Part shown: positions 35,668 through 47,271 of the stretch, in pieces
Numbering within the stretch: the stretch's first letter is position 1
Layout: the number at the start of each line of letters is the position of its first letter
NCBI RefSeq assembly: GCF_017591435.1
Contig: NC_059269.1
Span: 2,569,973 to 2,633,972, forward strand
Length of the DNA: 64,000 nt
Origin: Portunus trituberculatus
Lineage: Eukaryota > Arthropoda > Malacostraca > Decapoda > Portunidae
Direction of reading: 5' to 3'
Program-made: the position numbers and the translations under genes
Notes under the pieces: generated by a model
Database searches by the model: none
The model's input: the letters and a program-made list of their open reading frames with translations, nothing else
Told to the model about the DNA's origin: nothing

Positions 35668-36491
35668 ACTTTTGGGTCTTCCACCATTCCATTTTCTCCT
35701 TTTAACCTTTCTATTGTTTCTTTTTGTCTTGTTTTTTCATTTATGAATCTGTAGAACAATTTTGGTTGTTCCTTACATTTTTCGACAATGTCCTTTTCAT
35801 AGTTCTTTTCTTCTTCCTTTCTCACCTTAGCATATTCATTTCTTGCTGTTTTGAAGTTTTCCTTATTTTCTGGATTTCTGTTTCTTCTCCACCTTTTCCA
35901 TGCTCCATCTCGTTTCTCCTTTGCCCTAGCACATCTTGCATTAAACCAATCTTTCTTTCCTTCTTCTTTAGGTCTATATTTGAACATATTCCTGACCCCA
36001 GTTTTGTATATTTCCAAAAATAAGTTATATTTCTCTTGAACCGTTAATGAGTTTTCCATCTCCTCCCAGTTTACGTTTTAAAATAGTTCTTGAGATTCTC
36101 AATATCAGCCTTTCTGTAATTTAATTGGTCTCCTTTGTATGATTCATCTCTATCTTCCTTTCCTTCTTCTATATCCATTTCTAATATTACATGGTCACTC
36201 TTTCCCAATGGGCACTTGTATCTTATATCATCGTTAATTGGTATATCCCTTGTAAAACTAGGTCTAATCCTGCCGGCTCATCGTTTCCTCTGAATCTGTG
36301 TTTTCCTTTACTCTTTGGACCATCAAATTATCTATCATTAGGTTCAGGAATCTATCTCCCCAGGCATCTTCCCCCATACCACTTTCATAATTTTCCCAGT
36401 CTACCTCCTTACAGTTGAAATCTCCTACCAATATCACTTTTCTCCTTTCCTTAATGATTCTTGTAAGACTCCTTATTGTGTCATCTATCAT
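35652..36491 (-). pseudogene. LINE family A endonuclease C-terminus and linker
   Basis: 36264-36491 has VILVGDFNCKEVDWENYES, the Asp/Asn block of an APE-type endonuclease. 35652-36059 holds the basic linker before RT (KKDWFNARCARAKEKRDGAW, then EQPKLFYRFINEKT). The N-terminal endonuclease part lies at 36500-36860 in broken frames. Confidence 0.75.
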
Positions 36492-36867
36492 GTCTCTATA
36501 TTCTTGGTTAGTCCATGAGTTTGTTTTGGTGGCACATATGTTCCAATGATTGTTAACTCCTTTTTGTTAATATGCATCTTAACATACAGTATTTCTGATT
36601 TTCCTTCCCAAACTCCACTTGATTTACCACTATCTCCTTCCTTAACATCATCATGACTCCTCCTCCTCCTTTACCCACTCTGTCTCTCCTCCATATATTA
36701 TACCTTTTATCTATGTCTATTTTATTGCCTCATTTAACTTTGTTTCCACCAGGCATACAATATCTGGTTCTTCTTTCTTTATGTAATCTCTTAATTCTAA
36801 TTTACTAGATAAAATCCATCTATGTTTGTATACATCATTTTTAATCTCTTGTTCTTATCATTTTTAG

Positions 36868-37041
36868 TTAAACTTGCTCCATTTCTTTCTCTTCTTTCTC
36901 TTTTATATACCATTTCCTTATCCTGTCTCCTATAATTCTCCAAAAATGTCTTCTTCTCCTCCTCTGACCTTTCATTATTTTTTCTCTTGCTTCTGCCACC
37001 AGTTCATTGTGTGTCTTCCTTTCCTCCTCGTTTCTATTTTT

Positions 37042-37125
<84 letters not shown>

Positions 37126-37955
37126 TGCAACCTTCTGTTTCTCTGAGTTTTGTTTTCTATATAGTACTTCTGCTGCTGCTTGTGATTTTAGTAATATCTT
37201 AATTGGTCTCATTGTTCCTTCTTGATATGGTTCCATTCTATGGATTTCTTCTACTTCCTCTTCTAAGTTCTGTCTATCCTCGTCATTCAGATGTTTTAGT
37301 AGGTCTTTTACTGATTTCATTTCATCTTTTCCTTCTTGGTCTATATTTAACATTTTTTCTTTCAGTCCAAAAATAATTACACTTCTTTTTTTTCATAATT
37401 TCTCTTACTAAATTTTCTTTTTCTTGAGGACTCCTATCATTTTGTTTGTCATATTTTCATCTCTTTCTTTTAACTGTTCTTGAAATACTTCCTGAAATGA
37501 TTCCTGTCTTTTTATCTTGGATTCTCCATGCCTGTACTTCTTTTTTAATCACGTCTTGTACTCTTTCTTCTTCTTTGTTAACTAGATCTTTTAGCTTCTC
37601 TTTTTCTTTCTCGGCTTTACAGTCCTTCTTCCATCAATTTCTTGTAGTTCGCTATTTGGACTTTTAATTCTTCATTTTCGATTCTTAGCCTAGTTTCGTT
37701 TTCTTCCACTCTTTTTATCCTTTCTTTCAATTTCTGGAGCTCTTTATCCTGTTCTTCATTCTCTTTCATTCCCATACTCTCCTTTATCAATTTATATAAT
37801 TTATGTTCGATAGTCAAGACTCTATCAAATAGTGAAGTTTGCATCATATCAAAGCCTTCAAATTCTCTTTCTCCCTCACCAACATTGTCATCATCAGCTT
37901 TTATTCTTTCCCTTGTCACATACCTGCATTTAGATGGAATATCTTTCTCACTCAT
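36868..37955 (-). pseudogene. LINE family A ORF1 with an internal (AT)n expansion
   Basis: The N-terminal frame 37617-37955 begins MSEKDIPSKCRYVTRER and has a long coiled coil (KELQKLKERIKRVEENETR). The C-terminal frame 36868-37353 has HRMEPYQEGTMRPIKIL, an RRM-like or nucleic-acid-binding segment, then a run of Ile-Tyr dipeptides encoded by (AT)n, then RKTHNELVAEAREKIMKGQR and HFWRIIGDRIRKWY. The microsatellite splits the RNA-binding part but does not close the frame. Function (LINE RNA chaperone) is inferred from position. Confidence 0.65.
37041..37122. repeat. (AT)n microsatellite inside LINE ORF1
   Basis: About 40 AT units. Because TA/AT repeats encode Ile-Tyr in every frame on both strands, the surrounding frames stay open through it. 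Confidence 0.95.
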
Positions 37956-38084
37956 TATTATTTAACACTGTATTCATGGAAAAAAAAATGAGTCCACACT
38001 TTTCGCCCAGGCCACTGTAAACCCAAACAAAGGTAGTGAAGATCAGTTGATTCTCACGGCGGTTGCGTGCTTCCTCTATCGCGT

Positions 38085-38115
<31 letters not shown>

Positions 38116-38118
38116 ATT

Positions 38119-40470
38119 TACCTAGTTGTTTACCTAGTTGTAGTTTTATGCTCGTGTGGCCCCGTCTCCATATCTACACTTATCCAATCTTACCTTAAAA
38201 GTGTGCACACTCGTTGCAGACACTACTTCTTCATCTAAACTGTTCCACGTCTCAATACATCTCTGCGAAACTATATTTTTAATATCTCTCAGACATCTTC
38301 CCTTTCTCAGCTTTTACTATGCGATCTTGTGCTTGGTGTCATATTCTTCTCTTAGGATCAGTTTCTCATTATCCACTTGGTCCATTCCGTTGATCAATTT
38401 ATAGACTTGTATCAGGTCTCCTCTCTCCTTCTTTGTTCCAAGGTTGGTAGATCCATAGCCTTTAGTCTCTCCTCATATGTCATCCCTTCAAGTTCTGGAA
38501 CCATTCTTGTAGCCATTTTTTGTAGCCTCTCCAATTTCCTTATGTGTTTCTTTTTATGATGGGTCCACACTACTCCTGCATATTCCAATCTGGGTCTTAT
38601 TATAGTATTTATCAATTTCTTCATCATTTCTTTGTCCATGTAGTGAAATGCTACTCCAATATTCCTCAACAAATTATATGTTTCTCTAAAATTCTATCAA
38701 TATGGCTTACTGGTTGATTGTTTTCTTCCATCGTCACTCCTAAGTCCTTTTCCTTTTTGACTTTCTCCAGTTCTACTCCATCTCCCATCTTATAGATTCC
38801 CACAGGTCGACTTTCACTCTTTCCCATTTCCATGACGTGGCTTTTGTTCACATTGAATTCCATTTCCCACTTCTTACTCCATTCCCAGATCTTATTTAGG
38901 TCTTCTTGCAGTATTTCACAATTCTCCTTTTGCTTTATAACTCTGCACAGTTTCGTATCATCCGCAAACAAATTTATGTAGCTGTTCACTCCTTCTGACA
39001 TGTCGTTAATATAAATGAGGAAAAGTACTGGTGCCAATACTGACCCCTGTGACACTCCGCTTTCTACTGCTCTCCACTTGGACTTCATATCTTTAACTAC
39101 CGTCCTTATTTCTCTCCCCCCTCAAATAATTTTCTATCCATCTCAATGTGCTTCCTTTTAAGCCACCCTTCTCCTCTAACTTCCACAGTAATCTTGCGTG
39201 TGGCACTTTGTCAAACGCCTTTTTTAAATCCAAATAGATGCAGTCAACCCATCCCTCTCTCTCTTGTACTCTATCAACTATTCTAGAATAGAAACTCAAT
39301 AAATTAGTTACACAAGACCATCCTTTTCTAAAACCAAATTGGCTATTTGATATTAATTTCTTGTCTTCAAGGAACTCGATCCATTGTTTCTTTATTATTC
39401 TTTCACACATCTTGCATATTACACTAGTTAGTGATACCGGTCTGTAATTTAAAGGTTCTTCTTTCCTTCCGCTCTTATATATGAGAACCACCTCAGCTCT
39501 TTTCCATTCTACTGGCACTGTTCCATTTTCTATTGAGCATTTTATGATGTTGTATATAGGACTTGCTAGTTCTTCCCTACATTCTTTCAATATTCTGCCT
39601 GAGACTTCATCCGGTCCCATTGCCTTCTCTTCATCCAGTTCCTTCATTAACTCTTTTATTTCAAGCTTGGTTACTTTAATCTCTTTCATATAGATTGTCT
39701 CTCCTTTACCCTGTGGCCTCTCAAATTTGGATTCTTTAGTAAAGACCTCCTGGAATTTTTATTTAATAGTTCTGCCATACTTTTGGGTCTTCCACCATCC
39801 CGTTCTCTCCTTTTAACCTTTCTATTGTTTCTTTTTGCCTAATTTTTCCATTTATGAATCTATAGAACAATTTTGGTTCCTCCTTACATTTTTCGACAAT
39901 ATCTTTTTCGAAGTTCTTTTCCTCTTCCTTCCTCACCTTAACATATTCATTTCTCGCTGCCTTGAAGTTTTCCTTGTTTGTTGGATTCCTATTTATCCTC
40001 CACCTTTTCCATGCTCCATCTCTTTTCTCCTTTGCCCTAGCACACCTTATATTAAACCAATCTTTCTTTCCTTCTTCTTTTGGTCTATATTTTGGGACAT
40101 ATTCCTGACTCCTGTTTTGTATATTTCCAAAAATAAGTTATATTTGTCTTGCATTGTCTCTGAGTTTTCCATCTCCTCCCAGTCTACGTTTTTAAAATAG
40201 TTCTTGAGATTTTCAATATCAGCCTTTCTGTAATTTAATCGGTCTCCTTTGTTCTTGAGATTCTCAATATCAGCCTTTCTGTAATTTAATCGGTCTCCTT
40301 TGTATGAATCGTCTCTATCTTCCTTTCCCTCTTCTATATCTATTTTGGTGGCACATATGTTACAATGATTGTTAACTCTTTTTTATTAATATGTATCTTA
40401 ATATACAATACTTCTGCTTTTCCTTCCCCACATTCCACTTGGTTGATCACTATCTCCTTCCTTAACATTA
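38119..40470 (-). mobile_element. LINE family A copy, 5' truncated
   Basis: 3' end at 38119 after a (GT)n tract (38090-38118). Frames: 38412-38672 (C-terminus), 38666-39088 (GVSQGSVLAPVLFLIYINDM and NLFADDTKLCRV) and 39093-39689 (KAMGPDEVSGRILKEC, then QFGFRKGWSCVTN and LDLKKAFDKVPHARLLWKL). The 5' part ends in the endonuclease region at the (GT)n of 40472-40491. A 51-bp tandem duplication sits at 40201-40303. Confidence 0.85.
38666..39689 (-). pseudogene. LINE family A reverse transcriptase, best-preserved palm and fingers
   Basis: Two long frames cover RT almost completely. 39093-39689 (198 residues) runs from the finger motif through FGFRKGWS and LDLKKAFDKVP, the first catalytic Asp region. 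38666-39088 (140 residues) has SQGSVLAPVLF (Ser in place of the usual Pro) and the catalytic FADD. A break of a few bases at 39089-39100 separates them. It is close enough to intact to suggest recent activity of the family. Confidence 0.85.
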
Positions 40471-40490
40471 TCATGTGTGTGTGTGTGTGT

Positions 40491-42258
40491 GTTTACCTAA
40501 TTGTATTTACCTAATTGTAACATACGGAAAAGAGCTATGCTCGTGTTGTCCCGTCTCCATATCTATTAATGTCCAGCTTTTCTTAAAATCATGAATATTC
40601 CTTGCGTTGACCACTTCCACGTCTAAACTATTCCATGCTTCCACCCTTCTATGAGGAAGCTATATTTTTCACATCTCTCCTATAAGTGGCCATTTTAGTT
40701 TTTCCCATGCCCTCTCGACATTCTTCCATTCCACATACACAGATCTTCCCTATCCATTTTTCCATGCCAATCATCACTCTGTATATTGCTATCAGGTCTC
40801 CCCTTTCTCTTCTGTTTTCCAGGGTTGGAAGTTGCATTCTTTTCAGTCTGTCTTCATAAGTCAAATCTCTTAAGTCAGGCACCATTTTGTTGCAGCCCTC
40901 TGTACTTTCTCTAGTTTCCTTATGTGTTTCTTTAAGTTCGGAGCCCACTGTATTGTTGCATATTCAAGCCTCGGTCTTATCATTGCAGTAATTATTTTCT
41001 TCATCATTTCTTCATCTAGATATCTGAACGCCACTCTTATGTTCCTCAATAAGTTCAATACTTCTCCAATTATTTTGTTTATATGTCTCTCTGGCGATAG
41101 GTCATTGGTAATTGTCACCCCAAGGTCTTTTCTTCATGACTGGTTTTATGTCTTCATTTCCTATCTTGTACATACTCCTGATTCTTCTTTCACTCTTGCC
41201 AAACTCTATTTTCTTGCATTTTGTCGTGTTGAACTCCATTTGCCATGTACAGCTCCATTTCCATATTCTGTCCAAGTCTTCCTGGAGTAGTTCGCAATCT
41301 TTGTCACATCTCACTTTTCGTAACAATTTTGCATCGTCTGCAAATAGGCTCACATAACTGGACACCCCATCCACCATGTCATTTATGTAGACTGCGAACA
41401 TTACTGGTGCCAACACTGATCCCTGTGGAACTCCACTCTCCACCAATCCCCATTCTGATGGTCTGTCCTTAATTATTGTTCTCATTTCTCTTCCTACCAA
41501 AAGTCTTCCATCCATTTTAGTAAACTGCCATGCACTCCTCCTACCATTTCAAGTTTCCAGATCAGTCTCTGGTGTGGTACCTTATCAAAGGCCTTTTTTA
41601 AATCCAGATATATTCCATCAGCCCAACCATCTCTTTCCTGTATTACATCTATCACCCTCGAATAGTAACATATCAGGTTTGTCGTGCATGAACGCCCTTT
41701 CCTAAAACCAAATTGACACTCACAAAGTATGTCATTTTCTCCAAGAAGTCTGTCCATCTAGTCTTCACCACCCTCTCACACATCTTAGCTACCACACTTG
41801 TAAGTGACACTGGTCTATAGTTCAATGGGTCTCTCTTGTTACCTGATTTATAGATTGGGACAATGTTAGCTCTTTTCCAGTCTTGGGGCACTACACCTTC
41901 CCTTAATGAGGCATCAATTACTTCACAAACTTTTTCTGCCAATTGCTCCTGCATTCTCTTAAAATCCATCCTGATACCCCATCAGGTCCCACAGCTTTTC
42001 TCACTTCTAAACTCCCCATCATGTTCTTGATCTCCTCCACCGTTACTTGAAACTCCTTCATAATCCCTTTCTGTTCCATTACCAGTGGTTTGTCAAAAGC
42101 AGTCTCCTTTGTGAATACCTTCCGAAAGCATCCATTCATAGCCTCTGCCATTTCCTGGGATCTTCACTGTATACTCCATTTACTTCTAAACTTTCAATAC
42201 TTTCTCTATTTTTGATGTTGTTGTTCACATGTCTGTAAAAAGCCTTGGTTGGTCTTAT
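40491..42258 (-). mobile_element. LINE family B copy
   Basis: 3' end at 40491 (TTTACCTAATTGTA, then AACATACGGAAAAG) next to (GT)n. Frames: 40649-40948 and 40870-41118 (C-terminus), 41102-41515 (VESGVPQGSVLAPVMFAVYI and SLFADDAKLLRK), 41494-41757 (CQFGFRKGRSCTTNL and LDLKKAFDKVPHQRLIW), 41673-41969 and 41918-42151 (KAVGPDGVSGWILREC). It is 5' truncated near 42258, where the G-poor block begins. Confidence 0.85.
41102..42151 (-). pseudogene. LINE family B reverse transcriptase
   Basis: Fingers (42151-41918), QFGFRKGRS and KKAFDKVPHQ (41757-41494), and the palm with FADDAKLL (41515-41102) are all recognisable with catalytic residues intact. Four overlapping frames imply small indels at about 41935, 41680 and 41500. 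It belongs to the same clade as families A and C by shared motifs and C-terminal domain. Confidence 0.85.
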
Positions 42259-42259
42259 A

Positions 42260-43495
42260 CTGACCCTGTCACTCATTTCTACTGTCTCTCCATGACTTCA
42301 TATCTTTAACTACTGTCTATTTCTCTCTCCCTCAAATCATTTCTATCCATCTCAATGTGCTTTCTCTTAAGCCACTTCTCCTCTAACTTCCATTTAACCT
42401 TCATGTGGTCTTTATCAAATCCTTTTTTAAATCCAAATAAATACAGTCATCATCCCTTTCTCTCTTGTACTCTATCAACTATTCTAGATAGAAACTCAGT
42501 AAATTTGTTCCACATCACTTTTCTAAAACCAAATTCTTTATTTGATAATAATTTGTTGTCTTAACTCATCCATTTTGTTGTGTGTGTGTGTGTGTGTGTG
42601 TGTTGTATTTACTATTGTACCTTACAGATTTACAGATTCTCATATCCCTTCTCCATGTCTCTATTTATTACTTTTCTTAATGTTATCATATTATTGCTGT
42701 AACAACTTCATTATTCAATCATTCTCTTTTCCACCTTCTTTTAAATCTATTTTCCTATCCTTCACACTCCTCATCCAGATCTTCTTTACATGTCCTCTTC
42801 CTTCTATCTTCTTCACCATACCATCTTCCTTGTCTATCTTTTCAATACTTGTTATTAGGTCTCTCATTCTCTTCTATCTTTTGGTTCAGTCCTTTTCTTT
42901 CAACCTTTCTTGATATATTTCCTTTAGTTTTGTACCATCTTTGTAGCAATCTTCTGAATCTTTTTAATCTTCTTCATCTTTTTTAACCACACCACACTGC
43001 ATATTCCAGCTTTCTTCATCTTTATAATTTTCATCATATCTTTGTCCATGTTGAAATCCACTCTTATATGTCTTTTTTATGTAATCCTATCTTATTTATT
43101 TGTTATTCATTCATTTTCCTGTATAATCATTCTCAGATAATTTTCCTCTTTAGTCTTCATTATTTGTTCCTGTCCCATCATAGTTCCATATGGATCTTCT
43201 CTTTCTCTAGTTCCATTCTTATTCTTCATAACTCAATTTCCATTCTTACTCCACTCATTAGATTTTGTTTATATCTTCCTGTAACTCATTATTTTGTTTC
43301 ACTTTTGATCTCTGCAGTCTCTTAACAATCTTCTCTCACTCAGAGCTCATTATTTCCAATCTTATCTGAGACCAGGCACACCAGGACAACAATCACAACT
43401 CCTCATTTACATCCATTCCTACTCACTCTTAACACTACATAAAAGACACACTTCTCCCATAATGTCCTCTCCAGTCCATCTCCACTGAGCTTTGT

Positions 43496-43496
<1 letters not shown>
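42260..43496 (-). repeat. G-depleted copy of the block at 45787-47222
   Basis: Follows the same order as 45787-47222: family A RT part, (GT)n (42578-42603), family C 3' end and SINE family 1, then (GT)n. It is about 0.2 kb shorter and the missing bases are mostly G. Over 42796-42832 the sequence equals the counterpart at 46382-46423 with exactly six G bases removed and no other change. No coherent LINE frame survives. See findings. Confidence 0.85.
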
Positions 43497-43523
<27 letters not shown>

Positions 43524-43526
<3 letters not shown>

Positions 43527-44263
43527 TTACCTAATTGTATTTACCTAATTGTAACATACGGAAAAGAGCTATGCTCGTGTTGTCCCGTCTCCATATCTAT
43601 TAATGTCCAGCTTTTCTTAAAATCATGAATATTCCTTGCGTTGACCACTTCCACGTCTAAACTATTCCATGCTTCCACCCTTCTATGAGGAAGCTATATT
43701 TTTCACATCTCTCCTATAAGTGGCCATTTTAGTTTTTCCCATGCCCTCTCGACATTCTTCCATTCCACATACACAGATCTTCCCTATCCATTTTTCCATG
43801 CCAATCATCACTCTGTATATTGCTATCAGGTCTCCCCTTTCTCTTCTGTTTTCCAGGGTTGGAAGTTGCATTCTTTTCAGTCTGTCTTCATAAGTCAAAT
43901 CTCTTAAGTCAGGCACCATTTTCGTTGCAGCCCTCTGTACTTTCTCTAGTTTCCTTATGTGTTTCTTTAAGTTCGGAGCCCACTGTATTGTTGCATATTC
44001 AAGCCTCGGTCTTATCATTGCAGTAATTATTTTCTTCATCATTTCTTCATCTAGATATCTGACGCCACTCTTATGTTCCTCAATAAGTTCAATACTTCTC
44101 CAATTATTTTGTTTATATGTCTCTCTGGCGATAGGTCATTGGTAATTGTCACCCCAAGGTCTTTTCTTCATGACTGGTTTTATGTCTTCATTTCCTATCT
44201 TGTACATACTCCTGATTCTTCTTTCACTCTTGCCAAACTCTATTTTCTTGCATTTTGTCGTAA
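43524..44263 (-). mobile_element. LINE family B 3' part, near-exact duplicate of 40491-41230
   Basis: It matches 40491-41230 with only about two single-base indels seen (CATTTTCGTTG against CATTTTGTTG, and CTGACGCC against CTGAACGCC). It breaks off at 44263 (TTTTGTCG) where unrelated sequence begins. The frame 43683-44042 is the C-terminal domain without the shift present in the other copy. Confidence 0.9.
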
Positions 44264-44467
44264 ACAAACCAGCTGATGGCTCAAACGCAGGCTACAGTTT
44301 ATATTTACCTTCACTGGACATTATTTTGCTAATCAACAGTTAACATGACTATATGGAGACGGGACAAACATTACCAGCTCCTTTCCCACCTTGGTTACTC
44401 TTAGGTAACTGTAGAATTATAGATGATTGCTCTGAGCTCAGCGACCACCTCCGCCATCGACGATGTC

Positions 44468-44471
<4 letters not shown>
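44264..44471. other. Short unassigned segment before the long (GT)n
   Basis: Starts TAAACAAACCAGCTGATGG and ends CGACGATGTCCC next to (GT)n. It resembles the GC-richer 5' UTR tip of the full-length family A copy (CGCGTCTC before (GT)n at about 38085), so it may be a LINE 5' UTR. Not proven. Confidence 0.35.
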
Positions 44472-44561
<90 letters not shown>

Positions 44562-44562
44562 T
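44472..44562. repeat. (GT)n microsatellite, longest in the window
   Basis: About 45 GT units between the unassigned segment and the next family A 3' end. Confidence 0.95.
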
Positions 44563-44563
44563 G

Positions 44564-44842
44564 TGTATTTACCTAGTTATAGTTTTACAGGGCCTGGGCT
44601 TTATGCTCGTGTGGTCCCGTCTCCATATCTACACTTATCCAATTTTTCTTTAAAACTATGTACACTCTTTGCTGATACCACTTCCTCACTCAAACTGTTC
44701 CAAGTCTCAACACATCTTTGTGGGAAACTAAATTTTTTAACATCTCTCAGACATCGTCCCTTCCTTAGTTTCTTACTATGCGATCTTGTGCTTCTAAAGT
44801 CATATTCTTCTCTCAGGATCAGTTTCTCATTATCTCATTATG
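44564..44842 (-). mobile_element. LINE family A 3' fragment
   Basis: About 280 bp of family A 3' end, nearly identical to 34012-34280, cut at both ends by (GT)n tracts. Confidence 0.9.
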
Positions 44843-44855
44843 TGTGTGTGTGTGT

Positions 44856-46128
44856 ATTTACCTAGTTGAACTTTTACAGGGCCTGGCCTTTATGCTCCTG
44901 TGGCCCCGTCTCCATATCTACACTTATTCAATTTTTCTTTAAAGCTATGCACACTCTTTGCTGACACCACTTCCTCACTCAAACCGTTCCACATCTCAAC
45001 ACATCTTTGCGGGAAACTATATTTTTTTAACATTTCTCAGACATCTTCCCTTCCTCAGATTTTTTACTATGCGATCTTGTGCTTCTAATGCCATATTCTC
45101 TCAGGATCAATTTATCATTATCCGCTTGATCCATTCCGTTAATCAATTTATAAACTTGTGTCAGATCCCCTCTCTCCCTTCTCTGTTCCAGGGTTGGTAG
45201 ATCCATAGCCTTTAGTCTCTCCTCATATGTCATCTCTTCAAATTCTGGAATCATTCTTGTAGCCATTTTTTGTAGTCTCCAACTTCCTTATGTGTTTCTT
45301 TTTATGAGGGGTCCACACAACTCCTGCATATTCCAACCTGGGTCTTATTTTAGTACTTATCAATTTCTTCATCATTTCTTTGTCCATGAAGTGAAATGCT
45401 ATTCCAGTATTCCTTAGCAAATTATATGTCTCTGAAAATTCTATCAATATGGCTTACCGGTTGATTATTTTCTTACATCGTCACTCCCAAATCCTTTTCC
45501 TGTTTTACTTTCTCCAGTTCTACTCCTTCTCCCATCTTATAGATTCCCATGGGTCATCTTTCACTCTTTCCCATTTCCATGACTTGGCTTTTGTCCACAT
45601 TGAATTCCATCTCCCATTTTTTACTCCATTCCCAGATCTTATTTAGGTCTTCCTGCAGTATTTCACAATCCTCGTTTTGCTTTATAACTCTGCACAGCTT
45701 CGTATTGTCCGCAAACAGATTTATGTTGCTGTTCACTCCCTCTGGCATGTCGTTTATATACATGAGAAAAAGTATTTGCGCCAATACTGACCCCTGTGGC
45801 ACTCCGCTTTCTACTGCTCTCCACTTGGACTTCATATCTTTAACTACCGTCCTTATTTCTCTCCCCCTCAAATCATTTTCTATCCATCTCAATGTGCTTT
45901 CTCTTAAGCCACCCTTCTCCTCTAACTTCCACTGTAACCTTGCATGTGGTGCTTTATCAAATGCCTTTTTTAAATCCAAATAAATACAGTCAACCCATCC
46001 CTTTCTCTCTTGTACTCTATCAACTATTCTAGAGTAGAAACTCAGTAAATTTGTTACACACGATCACCCTTTTCTAAAACCAAATTGGCTATTTGATAAT
46101 AATTTGTTGTCTTCGAGGAACTCGATCC

Positions 46129-46130
<2 letters not shown>
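44856..46130 (-). mobile_element. LINE family A copy, 5' truncated
   Basis: 3' end at 44856. Frames 45027-45266 and 45238-45447 (C-terminal domain) and 45554-45979 (DLKKAFDKAPHARLQW, then SGVPQGSVLAQILFLMYIND and LFADNTKLCRV). The catalytic FADD reads FADN here, so the second catalytic Asp is lost. The 5' end is cut at (GT)n (46131-46168). Confidence 0.85.
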
Positions 46131-46168
<38 letters not shown>

Positions 46169-46170
<2 letters not shown>

Positions 46171-46974
46171 GTATTTATCTAGTTGTATTGTACAGAGTTC
46201 GAGCGGGGCTCATAGTGCCCTGTCTCCATGTCTCTATTTATTACATTTTTCCTTAATGTTATCATATTATGTGCTGTAACAACTTCATTATTCAATGCAT
46301 TCTACTTTTCCACCGTTCTGTGTGTAAATCTATTTTCCAATATCCTTCACACACTGCCTCATCCAGATCTTCTTTACATGTCCTCTTGGCCTTCTATCTT
46401 CTGTCACCAGTACCAGGTCTTCCTTGTCTATCTTTTCAATACATTGTTATTAGGTCTCCTCATTCTCTTCTATCTTTTAAGGTTGGCAGTCCCTTTTCTT
46501 TCAACCTTTCTTGATATGTTAGGTCCTTTAGTTTTGGTACCATCTTTGTAGCAATCTTCTGAATCTGTTTTAATCTTCTTACATCTTTTTAGAGCTCGGA
46601 GACCACACCACAGCTGCATATTCCAGCTTTGGACGTATCATGCTTGTGATAATTTTTCATCATATCTTTGTCCATGAATTGAAATGCCACTCTTATATGT
46701 CATTTTTTATGATAATCCAAATATCTTATTTATTTGTTATTCAGGGTTCAGATTTTCCTGTATAATCATTCTCAGATAATTTTCCTCTTTAGTCTTCATT
46801 ATTTGTTCCTGTCCCATCAGATAGTTCCATATGGATCTTCTCTTGCTCTCTCCTAGTTCCATTACGTGATATATCTTGGCATCGAACTCCAATTTCCACT
46901 TCTTACTCCACTCATAGATTTTGTTTATATCTTCCTGTAACTGCATTATTGTGTGTTTCACTGTTTGATCTGCT
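46169..46974 (-). mobile_element. LINE family C 3' part
   Basis: 3' end at about 46169 (TATTTATCTAGTTGTATTG) after a (GT)n tract. The C-terminal domain is degenerate; the frame 46737-46961 has QEDINKIYEWSKKWKLEFDAK. It is followed directly by a SINE family 1 copy on the same strand. Confidence 0.8.
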
Positions 46975-47220
46975 GCAGTCTCTGACGAGACAGCCAGACG
47001 TTACCCTACGGAACGAGCTCAGAGCTCATTATTTCCAATCTTCGGATAGGCCTGAGACCAGGCACACACCAGGACAACAAGGTCACAACTCCTCGATTTA
47101 CATCCCATACCTACTCACTGCTAGGTGAACAGGGGCTACACGTGAAAGGAGACACACCCAAATATCTCCACCCGGCCGGGAATCCTCTGGCTTGTGAAGC
47201 CAGCGCCTAACCACTGAGCT

Positions 47221-47222
<2 letters not shown>
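46975..47222 (-). mobile_element. tRNA-derived SINE (family 1), copy with a tRNA-like head
   Basis: On the minus strand it starts ATAGCTCAGTGGTTAGGCG, a good A box (47204-47221), then CTGGCTTCACAAGCCAG, an intact anticodon-type stem-loop. The T arm is shortened (CCCGGCCGGG). The body matches 8008-8268. (GT)n lies immediately upstream. Confidence 0.8.

Positions 47223-47271
<49 letters not shown>

Larger units (their letters stand above)
33989..38085 (-). mobile_element. LINE family A, nearly full length (about 4.1 kb)
   Basis: The layout from 5' (right) to 3' (left) is: a short 5' UTR (38085-37956), ORF1 (37955-36868), endonuclease (about 36860-36140), RT (about 36060-34600), the C-terminal domain (34413-34039) and a 3' end at 33989 (TTTACCTAGTTG). 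Both boundaries are (GT)n tracts: 33981-33990 and 38090-38118. Several frameshifts and a microsatellite inside ORF1 make it inactive. It is the only family A copy in the window with ORF1. Confidence 0.85.

Noticed and set aside
47160..47222. A functional tRNA gene
   Set aside because: The head has a good A box and an anticodon-like stem, but the T arm is shortened and it continues into a SINE body shared with other copies.
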